Below, in pieces: positions 25,963-33,610 of a stretch of 51,531 nt of DNA. The stretch is from Bradyrhizobium uaiense (lineage in GTDB: Bacteria; Pseudomonadota; Alphaproteobacteria; Rhizobiales; Xanthobacteraceae): NCBI RefSeq assembly GCF_010811875.1, contig NZ_VKHP01000030.1, forward strand, positions 1 to 51,531, read 5' to 3'. The notes under the pieces are model-generated. The model saw only the letters and a program-made list of their open reading frames with translations. It was not told where the DNA came from and did no database searches. The position numbers and the translations under genes were made by a program. Each line of letters opens with the position of its first letter. Positions within the stretch are counted from its first letter, which is position 1.

Positions 25963-27153
25963 ATGACGGTCTTGACGACAGCGGTTGAGAAATTCGGGGC
26001 ACGGGCCGCGTCCTATGCGGTCGGCTATCGCGTCGAGCTGGTTTCCGATTGGGCGCAGGCCGTCGCCCGCTGGGGCGCATTCGAGCCGCTCACCGGGTTC
26101 CAGCATCCGCAATGGTATGCGTCATGGTATCGGGCCTTCGCGTCGACCGACGGCGTTTCGCCGCTGATCGCCATCGTCAGCGATGCCGCGACCGGCGAGC
26201 GGGCTGCGTTGCTGCCGCTGATCTGTCACCGACAGGGCGGCCTCCGCATCGTCGAATTCGCCGACCTCAATCTCACCGACTTCAACGCGCCGTTGCTCGG
26301 CCCCGCCGCACCGCGCGACGACGTCACTGCATGGCAGTTCTGGCGCGATCTGCAGGCGGCGCTGCGCAAGGTGTACGGCGGAGCCGATCTGGTTCGCTTT
26401 CGCAAGATGCCGGTCAGGCTCGCGGGGCGACCCAATCCGGTGGCGCTGCTCGATGGCGTCGGGCCGTCGGTCGTCAACGGCAATTTGCTGACCGTCGGCG
26501 ATGACTACAATGCGTGGCGCTACGAGCTGGACCGCAAGGTTCGCAAGGAGCTGGGACGGAGCTGGCGCGTGTTCACGCGTGAGCGGACCGCGGCCTTCAA
26601 GATTGCTGCCGATACCGACCAGGCGCTGGATCTTCTGTCCATTACGGAGGTGCAGCAGGGAGCCCGGCTGAACGGCCTTGGGCTCAACTACGTGCTCGAC
26701 GACCCGGACTGCGCCGCCTTCTATCGCGACCTCGTGCGCGAAGGCGCCGATTGCGGTTATGCCGTCATGACCGCGCTGACCACACGCGACGAGGTGGTGG
26801 CGACGTTGCTCGGCGTTCGTGCCGGCTCACGCTACGTCATGCTCCGCATCAGCAATGCCGGCGAAAAATGGTCGGCGTGCTCGCCCGGCCGACTGATCAT
26901 CGATCGCACCATCGAGGCGCTGCACGAGGACGGTGTGCGCGAGTTCGATTTCTCGATCGGCAATTACAGCTACAAGCGGCGGTTCAGACCGCAGCGTACG
27001 CCGCTGGTCGATCTCAGCGCGCCCTTGAGCTGGCGCGGGCAGCCTCATGCGCTGCGGGATCGCGCCGTGCTGGCGCTGCGTCACTATCCAAAGCTCAGCG
27101 CGCGACTGAAGCGGGCGCTGGGCAAGGCGTCGCCATCGCGCGAAGAGGACTGA
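25963..27153 (+). CDS. GNAT/FemAB-type acyltransferase (BioF2-like, CelD/BcsL family)
   Basis: 396 residues from ATG 25963; a TTG at 25942 is possible but has no better ribosome site. The N-terminal half has GFQHPQWYASWYRAFA, typical of the CelD/BcsL group. The C-terminal GNAT half has GYAVMTALTTRDEVVATLLGV followed by SPGRLIIDRTIEALHEDGVREFDFSIGNYSYKRRF, the characteristic FemAB-like ending. Related proteins are found in cellulose and exopolysaccharide loci and are thought to acylate sugars or lipid carriers using acyl-CoA. It lies 27 bp downstream of the JmjC-like gene and probably forms an operon with it. Confidence 0.85.
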   Translation: MTVLTTAVEKFGARAASYAVGYRVELVSDWAQAVARWGAFEPLTGFQHPQWYASWYRAFASTDGVSPLIAIVSDAATGERAALLPLICHRQGGLRIVEFADLNLTDFNAPLLGPAAPRDDVTAWQFWRDLQAALRKVYGGADLVRFRKMPVRLAGRPNPVALLDGVGPSVVNGNLLTVGDDYNAWRYELDRKVRKELGRSWRVFTRERTAAFKIAADTDQALDLLSITEVQQGARLNGLGLNYVLDDPDCAAFYRDLVREGADCGYAVMTALTTRDEVVATLLGVRAGSRYVMLRISNAGEKWSACSPGRLIIDRTIEALHEDGVREFDFSIGNYSYKRRFRPQRTPLVDLSAPLSWRGQPHALRDRAVLALRHYPKLSARLKRALGKASPSREED

Positions 27154-27176
27154 GCCACGCGCTCGGTGCGCCGGCG

Positions 27177-28124
27177 CTACGTCGCCCTGACCACGCCCGG
27201 CCGGCCCGGCGCGCATTCAAGGGCGTCACGGTTCCAGTTCGCGTTGATGGCTGCGGCCTCATAACTCGATTGCAGGAAATCGAGCAGCGCCTTGTCGGGG
27301 TCGGCAGCCGTGCGCACAGCATCATAGGGCAGGATGAATTCGCCGAGCGCCTCGCTGAAGAACGCCGCGCCAGGGCGGACCGGCGTGCTGCGATAGCCCG
27401 GTGGTTCCGGATAGGCGTAGGAATAGAATGCCGGATAATCGATCGCGCCGCCGCCCGGCCAGAAGCCCGCGCTGCTCACCTCGTGCGAATAGGCTTCGTG
27501 CGCCACCGCGTCGGGCAGATGCGGCACGCCGCCGGGATGCTGCGGTGCTGCGCGGCCGGAGAAACGCGTCACCGCAAGATCGAAGCTGCCCCAGAAAAAA
27601 TGCACCGGGCTGGCCTTGCCGAGAAAGCCGGTCCGGAATTGCTTGAACACGCGGTCGCAGTTCACAAGGATCCGGTGAAAACGGCGCACGGCGTCCGCAT
27701 CGTAGGCGGCATGCTGCGTATCCTGTGAAAACCGGATCGGGTCGGCGACTTCGTTCGGCATCTCGTCGATGACGATTTCGACGCCGAGTTCGTTCAGGTC
27801 GGCCATGATCGCTGAGTAGAAGCTCGCGACCGATTGCTCGGCCAGCGCGAATTGCCGCTCGGTGCCGTCGCTGGTCGAGATGCGGAGCAAATGATCGATG
27901 AAGTCGAAGTCCATCTGGAATGTGCGGTCGCCATCGGGGATCGGCGAGGTCGTCAGTCCGCGCGCCGCGACATAGAGCGTGACGTGCCAGGAGTGATTGA
28001 CCCAGGGCGATTTCGCCAGCCGGATCTTGCCGACAATCTGGGTGAACAGCTGGAGCGTGGCGCAGCTGTCGCGCCACGCTTCGGTCGGCAGTTCCGGCCA
28101 TCGGGTCTTCGCAGGGGTATTCAT
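27177..28124 (-). CDS. DUF5996 family protein
   Basis: 315 residues from ATG 28124. The opening WPELPTEAWRDSCATLQLFTQIVGK and NHSWHVTLYVAARGLTTSPI are hallmark blocks of DUF5996, as are SPVHFFWGSFDLAVTRFSGR and the histidine-rich EAYSHEVSSAGFWPGG. Function is unknown. Length is usual. No signal peptide or membrane segment is present. It is convergent with the acyltransferase gene, 23 bp apart, and lies 61 bp downstream of the B12-binding radical SAM gene on the same strand, with a strong hairpin between them, so it is likely a separate unit. Confidence 0.85.
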   Translation of the reverse strand: MNTPAKTRWPELPTEAWRDSCATLQLFTQIVGKIRLAKSPWVNHSWHVTLYVAARGLTTSPIPDGDRTFQMDFDFIDHLLRISTSDGTERQFALAEQSVASFYSAIMADLNELGVEIVIDEMPNEVADPIRFSQDTQHAAYDADAVRRFHRILVNCDRVFKQFRTGFLGKASPVHFFWGSFDLAVTRFSGRAAPQHPGGVPHLPDAVAHEAYSHEVSSAGFWPGGGAIDYPAFYSYAYPEPPGYRSTPVRPGAAFFSEALGEFILPYDAVRTAADPDKALLDFLQSSYEAAAINANWNRDALECAPGRPGVVRAT

Positions 28125-28153
28125 GGCAAACCTCTGGGCTGCGGGATGTTATC

Positions 28154-28189
28154 TTGACGGCCAAGCGCACTAACGCGCTTTGCCGTCAA
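28154..28189. terminator. Long inverted repeat at the 3' end of the B12-binding radical SAM gene
   Basis: TTGACGGC at 28154-28161 pairs with GCCGTCAA at 28182-28189. After one mismatch the stem continues as AAGCGC/GCGCTT around a 6-base loop. The hairpin covers the stop codon of the minus-strand gene. There is no clear U-tract, so it may act as an mRNA 3'-end stabiliser or a factor-dependent terminator. Confidence 0.55.
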
Positions 28190-29802
28190 ACCGCATGTAG
28201 GTCAGTTCGCGGCACAAGCTCCGTGGCCCTCACCGACGGCATATCGTCGAGCGCGGCAATCCGGCGGTCAATCTCACGGATTACGTGTTTCGAGAATGGC
28301 CCGAAATGCAAGTATAGCGCCATCAACATCACGATGTAACGCAGCGCGCCTGGATTGGACTTGGCGACCTCGACGAAGGTCTTCCAGAACGGCTCGCGAA
28401 CCTCCGGCAGGGCACGCATGATCGTGTGCACGCCCTCGATGCCGCCAAGCCTCTTACGGATGTCGCCATCCGGCAGGTCGCGGCGCCGGTCGGACCGGTC
28501 GAGCATGTCGGCGAGCCGCGACAGCCGTCCTGCATAGGCCGTCGGGCTGTACACGTGCCCGAGCACGGCCTTGTAGTCCTCGAGGATATCGCGAAGCGGA
28601 CGTATCGTGTCGAAATTGCAGCCGAGCGTGCACTGGTCGCCCGCCTGCTCGACCTTCATGAGATCGTGGCCTTCGTGCAGGCGGCCTTCCTTCGCCAGCC
28701 GCCGCGTCAGCTGCGTGCCGGGCAGCGCATAGAGCAGTCCAACCATCGAGACTGGAATGCTCGCCTTCTCCATGAAGTCGATCATCGCTTGGCCCATCGA
28801 GGCCTTCTCGGTATCGAACCCGACGATGAAGCCCGCGGTGACGAACATGCCGTAGCTATAGATCTTGTGAATGCATTCGGCGATGTTGCGCCGGGTGTTC
28901 TGCTTCTTCTTCATCTGCACAAGGGTCTCGGGATCCGGGCTCTCAATGCCGACGAAAATCCCGAAGAAGTTCGCGTCCTTCATCGCCTGCAACAGCTCGC
29001 TGTCGTCAGCGATATTGATCGAGGCTTCTGTGGAGAACTCGAACGGATAATCTCGCTCCTCCAGCCAGGCTTTGAGCTGCGGCAGCAGGATGCGGAGGTT
29101 TTTCTTGTTGCCGATGAAGTTGTCGTCGACGAAATCGACATGTCCGCGATAACCGTGATCGTAGAGCGCTTGCAACTCAGCGAGAATCTGATCGGGGGTC
29201 TTGGTGCGCGGCACGCGACCGTACAGCTCGATGATATCGCAGAACTCGCAGGTGAACGGGCAGCCGCGCGAATATTGCACGCCGATGAAGAGATAGTGGT
29301 CGAACTTGATCAGGTCATAGCGGGGCATTGGGCTTAGCGTGACGTCGATCTTGAATTTCTCGGCGACGAACACGCCCTTGCGCTCACCGCTTTCCCAGGC
29401 GGCCACAAATTGCTGGATGATTTGCTCGGCTTCGCCGATCACCTGGAAGTCCGCGTCGGCGTAGAGATGCGGGCTGGAGGAGACGTCAGGTCCGCCGACG
29501 CATACCGGCTTGCCGTGCTGGTGAACGAGATCGATCAGGTGGAGAAAATCGGGCTGCTGGTTGAGCATGCCGCCGATCATGACGAGATCGGCCGAGTCGA
29601 GATCGGCGTCCGTCAAAGACTCGGTGTTACGATTGACGAGGCGAATGTCCCAATGCTTCGGTAGCATGGCGGCGACTGTAATCAGTCCAAGTGGCGCCGC
29701 CGGATACTTCGCACCGACGAGTTCACAAGCTTCCGTATAGTTCCAGAAGGAGTCCTGAACGAACTTCGGGTAGATCATTAGGACGCGACAGGGAACCGTC
29801 AT
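28186..29802 (-). CDS. B12-binding domain radical SAM protein with DUF4070-like C-terminus
   Basis: 538 residues from ATG 29802 (MTVPCRV). An in-frame start at 29877 lacks family support. The N-terminal 135 residues form a cobalamin-binding-like domain (VLMIYPKF, NRNTESLTDADLDSADLVMI, GGPDVSSSP, VIGEAE). The radical SAM motif CPFTCEFC has cysteines at 181, 185 and 188, followed by VDDNFIGNKKNLR and IFVGIESPD. The long C-terminal region fits DUF4070. The architecture is that of class B radical SAM methylases, the group that includes the hopanoid C-2 methylase HpnP, but this protein is not a clear HpnP and no hopanoid gene is nearby. The substrate is unknown. Confidence 0.88.
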   Translation of the reverse strand: MTVPCRVLMIYPKFVQDSFWNYTEACELVGAKYPAAPLGLITVAAMLPKHWDIRLVNRNTESLTDADLDSADLVMIGGMLNQQPDFLHLIDLVHQHGKPVCVGGPDVSSSPHLYADADFQVIGEAEQIIQQFVAAWESGERKGVFVAEKFKIDVTLSPMPRYDLIKFDHYLFIGVQYSRGCPFTCEFCDIIELYGRVPRTKTPDQILAELQALYDHGYRGHVDFVDDNFIGNKKNLRILLPQLKAWLEERDYPFEFSTEASINIADDSELLQAMKDANFFGIFVGIESPDPETLVQMKKKQNTRRNIAECIHKIYSYGMFVTAGFIVGFDTEKASMGQAMIDFMEKASIPVSMVGLLYALPGTQLTRRLAKEGRLHEGHDLMKVEQAGDQCTLGCNFDTIRPLRDILEDYKAVLGHVYSPTAYAGRLSRLADMLDRSDRRRDLPDGDIRKRLGGIEGVHTIMRALPEVREPFWKTFVEVAKSNPGALRYIVMLMALYLHFGPFSKHVIREIDRRIAALDDMPSVRATELVPRTDLHAV

Positions 29803-30011
29803 GTTGCTCCGGCCTGGATATTGACGGTCACGATGACACGCAGCTTGCCACGGCTCAAGGGCCCGATTCGCGGCCAATTGTCAGGCGGTCTTGGTTATAG
29901 AGCCCATTACGTCGCTTATCGGGTTTCTTGGCCTCTCTCTTGGCCTCTCTTGGCGTCTGAGCAGCGACAGCTCTCGCGCCGCTGTTCGAGAACAACATTG
30001 CGACTAAGGTA

Positions 30012-30041
30012 GGGGCGGCAATCGCGAACGAGGGCCGCCCC
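30012..30041 (-). terminator. Hairpin downstream of wrbA
   Basis: GGGGCGGC at 30012-30019 pairs perfectly with GCCGCCCC at 30034-30041 across a 14-base loop, eight bases beyond the wrbA stop codon. On the minus strand it is followed by TACCTTAG, a weak U-run. Confidence 0.6.
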
Positions 30042-30048
30042 CATCGCA

Positions 30049-30648
30049 TCAGCCGTGCAGCTTCTTCGCCGTCTCCGCAATCGCGCGGCCCTGGTAGCGG
30101 GCGCCGGCGAGTTCGTTTTCGCTGGGCTGGCGGCTGCCGTCGCCGCCGGTGATGGTGGTGGCGCCGTAGGGCGCGCCGCCGGTGACTTCGTCGAGCTTCA
30201 TCTGGCCGGCGAAGCCGTAGTTCAGTCCGACCACCGTCATGCCGAAATGCAGCAGGTTGGTGATGATCGAGAACAGCGTGGTCTCCTGGCCGCCATGCTG
30301 GGTCGCGCTCGAGGTGAAGGCGCCGCCGACCTTGCCGTTCAGCGCGCCCCTGGCCCAGAGGCCGCCGGCCTGGTCGAGGAAGTTGGCCATCTGCGAGGAC
30401 ATGCGGCCGAAGCGGGTGCCGGTGCCGACGATAACAGCGTCGTAATTGGCGAGATCGTCAATCTTGGCAATCGGGGCCGCCTGGTCGAGCTTGTAATACG
30501 ACGCCTTGGCGACTTCGGCCGGCACCAGCTCGGGCACGCGCTTGATGTCGACGGTGGCGCCGGCTTCGCGCGCGCCTTCCGCAACGGCATTCGCCATCGC
30601 TTCGATGTGACCGTAGGCGGAGTAATAGAGAACGAGAACCTTGGCCAT
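30049..30648 (-). CDS. wrbA: NAD(P)H:quinone oxidoreductase, WrbA type
   Basis: 199 residues from ATG 30648; GGAGG five bases upstream favours this over the in-frame ATG at 30660. The flavodoxin-like fold is recognised from [16 protein letters not shown] (FMN phosphate loop), the long [25 protein letters not shown] block, [14 protein letters not shown] and [25 protein letters not shown]. Length matches WrbA (198 in E. coli). It reduces quinones by two electrons to limit semiquinone radicals. It lies 91 bp after the pirin gene on the same strand and opposite a LysR gene, a common oxidative or electrophile stress arrangement. Confidence 0.95.
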   Translation of the reverse strand: MAKVLVLYYSAYGHIEAMANAVAEGAREAGATVDIKRVPELVPAEVAKASYYKLDQAAPIAKIDDLANYDAVIVGTGTRFGRMSSQMANFLDQAGGLWARGALNGKVGGAFTSSATQHGGQETTLFSIITNLLHFGMTVVGLNYGFAGQMKLDEVTGGAPYGATTITGGDGSRQPSENELAGARYQGRAIAETAKKLHG

Positions 30649-30739
30649 GATGGCCTCCATTTGGGTTGGGGTAGGTAGGGACGTTTCGGGGGAGGGCATG
30701 CGCGGACAGCCGTCCGCGCATGCAGGGGTTGAGAGGTGA

Positions 30740-31438
30740 TCAGGCCGCGTCGACCAGCACGAGTTCGGCATCCTCGAGCGCGGTGATCTTCAGCTTGGCC
30801 TCATCGCGGATCGCGGCGCCGTCGCGTGCATTGACGCGCACGCCGTTGACCTCGATGCTGCCGGCCGCCGGCACCAGATAGAGGTGACGGGCCTTGTCGA
30901 CGGAATATTCCGCGCTCTCGCCGGCTTTCAGCGTGGTGGCGAGCACCCGCGCATTGGCACGGATCGGCAGCGCGTCATTGTCGCCGTCGATGCCGGAGGC
31001 GATGGTGACGAGCTTGCCGGAACGGTCCGCTTTCGGGAACGGCTTCGAGCCCCAGGTCGGATGACCGCCCTTCGTCGTCGGCTCGATCCAGATCTGGAAG
31101 ATCTTGGTCTTCGACGGCTCCAGATTGTACTCGGAGTGACGGATGCCGCTGCCGGCGCTCATCACCTGCACGTCGCCGGCTTCAGTGCGTCCCTTGTTGC
31201 CGAGCGAGTCCTGGTGCGTGATCGCACCTTCGCGAACATAAGTGATGATCTCCATGTTGGCATGCGGATGCGCCGGGAACCCGGAGTTGGGCGCGATCTC
31301 GTCGTCGTTCCACACGCGCAGCGCGCCGTGGCTGACATTGGCGGGATCGTAGTAGCTCGCGAACGAGAAGTGATGCTTGGCTTTCAGCCAGCCGTGGTCG
31401 GCGCCGCCGAGCTTTGCGAATGGTTTCAGTTCGATCAT
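30740..31438 (-). CDS. Pirin family protein (putative quercetin dioxygenase-like bicupin)
   Basis: 232 residues from ATG 31438, preceded by GGAGTTACCC. The N-terminal cupin has the pirin metal site: [15 protein letters not shown] supplies two histidines and the glutamate, and [10 protein letters not shown] supplies the last histidine. The degenerate C-terminal cupin ends [13 protein letters not shown]. This short YhhW-type pirin acts on quercetin in vitro in E. coli; the physiological substrate is unsure. It is co-directional with wrbA and divergent from the LysR gene, sharing a 127-bp control region. Confidence 0.92.
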   Translation of the reverse strand: MIELKPFAKLGGADHGWLKAKHHFSFASYYDPANVSHGALRVWNDDEIAPNSGFPAHPHANMEIITYVREGAITHQDSLGNKGRTEAGDVQVMSAGSGIRHSEYNLEPSKTKIFQIWIEPTTKGGHPTWGSKPFPKADRSGKLVTIASGIDGDNDALPIRANARVLATTLKAGESAEYSVDKARHLYLVPAAGSIEVNGVRVNARDGAAIRDEAKLKITALEDAELVLVDAA

Positions 31439-31520
31439 GGGTAACTCCGTTCGATGCGTTGGTTTCGATCTCGTTGACCCCTTGGATATGCCTCCGGCTG
31501 TGGTATAGAAATAGAAACTA

Positions 31521-31540
31521 TTGAAACTCATTGTTTCCAA
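31521..31540. promoter_or_regulatory. Candidate LysR operator between the pirin and lysR genes
   Basis: TTGAAAC-TCATT-GTTTCCAA is an inverted repeat in the 127-bp divergent spacer, 26 bases before the LysR start codon and 83 bases before the pirin start. It contains the T-N11-A form expected for LysR-type binding. The surrounding DNA is AT-rich (TAGAAATAGAAACTATTG), and a further GAAAC lies one turn upstream. The role is inferred from position and symmetry. Confidence 0.5.
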
Positions 31541-31565
31541 AATGAACTATCGAGGATAGCCGCCC

Positions 31566-32480
31566 ATGTCGAAATTGCCGGACTTCGAGGCGCTCGCGAT
31601 TTTCGCAAAAGTCGTGGAATTACGGTCGTTTGCGGCGGCCGCGACCGAGCTCTCGCTGTCCAAGGCGACGGTGTCGAAAGCGGTCAGCCGGCTCGAGGAG
31701 CGGCTCGGCGCGCGGCTGTTCAACCGCACCTCCCGCCGTCTGGCGCTGACCGATGCCGGCCAGAAATTGTCGGAGCGCGCCGCGCGGCTATTGGCCGACG
31801 GCGAGGCCGCCGAGAACGAGGCGCTGGCGCAATCGACCACGCCGCGCGGCCTGGTGCGGCTCGCGGTGCCGATGAGCTTCGGCATCAAGTCAGTGGCGCC
31901 GTTGCTGCCGGAATTCATGGAGGCCTATCCGGAAGTCGCGATCGATCTGCATCTGAGCGATGCGACGGTCGATTTGATCGGTGAGGGCTTTGACGCCGGC
32001 CTGCGCATCGCGCGGCTGCCGGATTCCTCGCTGATCGCGCGGCGGCTGTGCGGCATGCCGCGCTACACCGTGGCGGCGCCGTCCTACCTGAAGCGCTACG
32101 GCCGGCCGACCCATCCGATGCATCTCGCAGAGCACAAATGCTTCGGCTACGCCTATCTCTCGACCCAGGGCGTCTGGCACTACTCCAACGCGTCGGGCGA
32201 GCAGGCGAGCGTGCGTCCCGCCGGCCAGTTGCGGGTCAACAATGGCGAGGCCGTGATGCCGGCGCTGCTTGCCGGGCTCGGCATCGCCGATCTGCCCGAC
32301 TTCATCGTCGGCGACGCGATCGCGCGCGGCGAGGTCGAGGTGATCCTGAAGGGCTGGAAGCAGCCGGAGGGCGCCGTGCATCTCGTCACCCCGCCCGGCG
32401 GCCCGCGGCCCGCCCGCGTCGAGGTGCTGGCGGATTTCCTCGCCAGCCATTTCGCCAAGGGGAAGAAGCGATCCGTGTAG
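31566..32480 (+). CDS. LysR family transcriptional regulator
   Basis: 304 residues from ATG 31566. An N-terminal winged helix-turn-helix (residues 5-64) contains FAKVVELRSFAAAATELSLS followed by KATVSKAVSRLEERLGARLFNRTSRRLALTDAG. The effector domain has AVPMSFGIKSVAPLLPEFM and DLHLSDATVDLIGEGFDAGLRIARLPDSSLIARRL, which places it in the CrgA/AphB-like subgroup. It is divergent from the pirin-wrbA pair, which it very likely regulates, probably in response to an aromatic or quinone signal. The REP/RAYT scar follows directly after its stop. Confidence 0.93.
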   Translation: MSKLPDFEALAIFAKVVELRSFAAAATELSLSKATVSKAVSRLEERLGARLFNRTSRRLALTDAGQKLSERAARLLADGEAAENEALAQSTTPRGLVRLAVPMSFGIKSVAPLLPEFMEAYPEVAIDLHLSDATVDLIGEGFDAGLRIARLPDSSLIARRLCGMPRYTVAAPSYLKRYGRPTHPMHLAEHKCFGYAYLSTQGVWHYSNASGEQASVRPAGQLRVNNGEAVMPALLAGLGIADLPDFIVGDAIARGEVEVILKGWKQPEGAVHLVTPPGGPRPARVEVLADFLASHFAKGKKRSV

Positions 32481-32483
32481 GGT

Positions 32484-32503
32484 GGGCAAAGCGAAGCGTG
32501 CCC
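32484..32503. repeat. REP-like palindromic element
   Basis: GGGCAAAGCGAAGCGTGCCC starts a few bases after the LysR stop codon. GGGCA and TGCCC pair around an AAGCGAAGCG core. This is the core of a repeat I recognise as frequent in Bradyrhizobium/Rhodopseudomonas intergenic DNA. It stands 25 bp before the RAYT remnant, the usual partnership. Confidence 0.6.
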
Positions 32504-32528
32504 TTCATCCTCGGGGATACTCAACGTC

Positions 32529-32597
32529 ATGCCGCAATATCGACGCGCAGAGATCGAAGGCAGCGTTTACTTCTTTACCGTCGTTCTCGCGGATTGA
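32529..32597 (+). pseudogene. N-terminal remnant of a REP-associated tyrosine transposase (RAYT)
   Basis: The frame from ATG 32529 reads MPQYRRAEIEGS-VYFFTVVLAD and stops after 22 codons. The YRR...G...FFTV...L pattern is the standard N-terminus of RAYT (Y1 transposase, IS200-like) proteins. The rest of the enzyme, with its HUH motif and catalytic tyrosine, is absent; downstream is the promoter region of the Cys-rich gene. Together with the REP hairpin just upstream it is a scar of a lost RAYT gene. Confidence 0.6.
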
Positions 32598-32759
32598 TCG
32601 AGGACCGATGCCGGGAACTTGGTTCCAGCACGATCGGTCTTCACATTTAGTTGTCCGTGCGAACGATCCTTGGCCGCATTCATTTGAGAGGTTGAAGCAA
32701 ATCGCGGCGCGGAACTTGCGCGTGCGCGGATCAATTCGAATCGAACAAGGGCACTGGGC

Positions 32760-33119
32760 ATGCAGACGCAGCGAATTGTGCTGAGCTTAGCGATCGCGAT
32801 CGGCGGCCTTGGCGCTGCGGCGCCTGCGTCGTCGCAGGAATATCGCGGAACATGGGAACAGCAGATGGCGTGCACGCCTGATGTGATGCGCCTGTGCAGC
32901 GATCAGATTCCCGACACCAACCGGATCGTCGCCTGCCTGCGGCAGAACACGGCGCTGCTTGGCAGCTCCTGCCGTGCGGTATTCGAGTCGAATGCGCAAC
33001 AACAGGCGCAGACACAGGGGCGCGCACCCCAACCGCAGACGATGCAGCGGCCGCGCGCGCCGCAGCACGTGCAGCCGGCCCCGGTTGCGCCGCGACCGCC
33101 CGCTGACGATGAGGACTAG
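32760..33119 (+). CDS. Secreted Cys-rich repeat protein (GLG1-like)
   Basis: 119 residues from ATG 32760. Residues 1-26 are a signal peptide ending ASSQ. The mature protein has one Cys-rich repeat: CTPDVMRLCSDQIPD, then RIVACLRQN and LGSSCRAVFE, giving the four cysteines expected in this repeat family. The C-terminal 40 residues are rich in Gln, Pro and Arg and look disordered. Such periplasmic proteins are common in Bradyrhizobium and of unknown role. It is convergent with the YbaK-family gene, whose stop codon directly abuts it. Confidence 0.8.
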   Translation: MQTQRIVLSLAIAIGGLGAAAPASSQEYRGTWEQQMACTPDVMRLCSDQIPDTNRIVACLRQNTALLGSSCRAVFESNAQQQAQTQGRAPQPQTMQRPRAPQHVQPAPVAPRPPADDED

Positions 33120-33593
33120 CTAGCGCCTAGGGCCGACTTCGCAGACATCGACCCATTCGGCGGCGGTCAGCTCCGCCATCCTGTCGGGCGTGATGCGCAC
33201 CGCGCTGTGGGTCGAGCCGGCTGCCGGTACAACGATGTCGAATGCCTTCAGCGACACGTCGCAATAGATCGGCAGCGGCGTCTTCAGCCCGAACGGGCAG
33301 ACGCCGCCGACTTCGTGGCCGGTGATGTCGGCAACCTCGTCGAGGCCGAGCATCTTCGGCTTGCCGCCGAACGCCGCCTTCACCTTCTTGTTGTCCATTC
33401 GCGACGTGCCGGCCGCGACGATCAGCACTACGCGGTCGCCGACCCGCAGGCTCAGCGTCTTGGCGATACGCGCCGGTTCGACGCCATAGGCCTCGGCCGC
33501 CAGCACGACGGTCGCGGAGCTCACAACGGATTCGATCACGGAGATTTCGGGCGCCTTCTCGGCGAAGAAGGCGCGGACGGAGGCGAGACTCAT
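33120..33593 (-). CDS. YbaK/EbsC-family aminoacyl-tRNA deacylase-like protein
   Basis: 157 residues from ATG 33593. Family motifs are TVVLAAEAYGVEPARIAKTL near residue 28, RVVLIVAAGTSRMDNKKVK with the conserved lysine, MLGLDEVADITGHEVGGVCPFGL, and the PLPIYCDVSLKAFDIVVPAAG end. The GHEVGGVCPFG segment is the substrate pocket signature. Stand-alone members such as YbaK or ProX deacylate mischarged Cys- or Ala-tRNA(Pro). It lies 17 bp downstream of the HAD gene on the same strand; a functional link is not evident. Confidence 0.92.
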   Translation of the reverse strand: MSLASVRAFFAEKAPEISVIESVVSSATVVLAAEAYGVEPARIAKTLSLRVGDRVVLIVAAGTSRMDNKKVKAAFGGKPKMLGLDEVADITGHEVGGVCPFGLKTPLPIYCDVSLKAFDIVVPAAGSTHSAVRITPDRMAELTAAEWVDVCEVGPRR

Positions 33594-33610
33594 ATATTCA
33601 GGACCCTTGT

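Noticed and set aside
28186..29802. Naming the B12-binding radical SAM gene hpnP
   Set aside because: The architecture fits, but the N-terminal blocks differ from HpnP as I know it and no hopanoid genes are near.
29803..30048. A 64-codon minus-strand frame after wrbA, and TTGGCCTCTC repeats near 29935
   Set aside because: The frame lacks a ribosome site and begins inside the wrbA 3' hairpin region. The repeats are two short copies without further structure.
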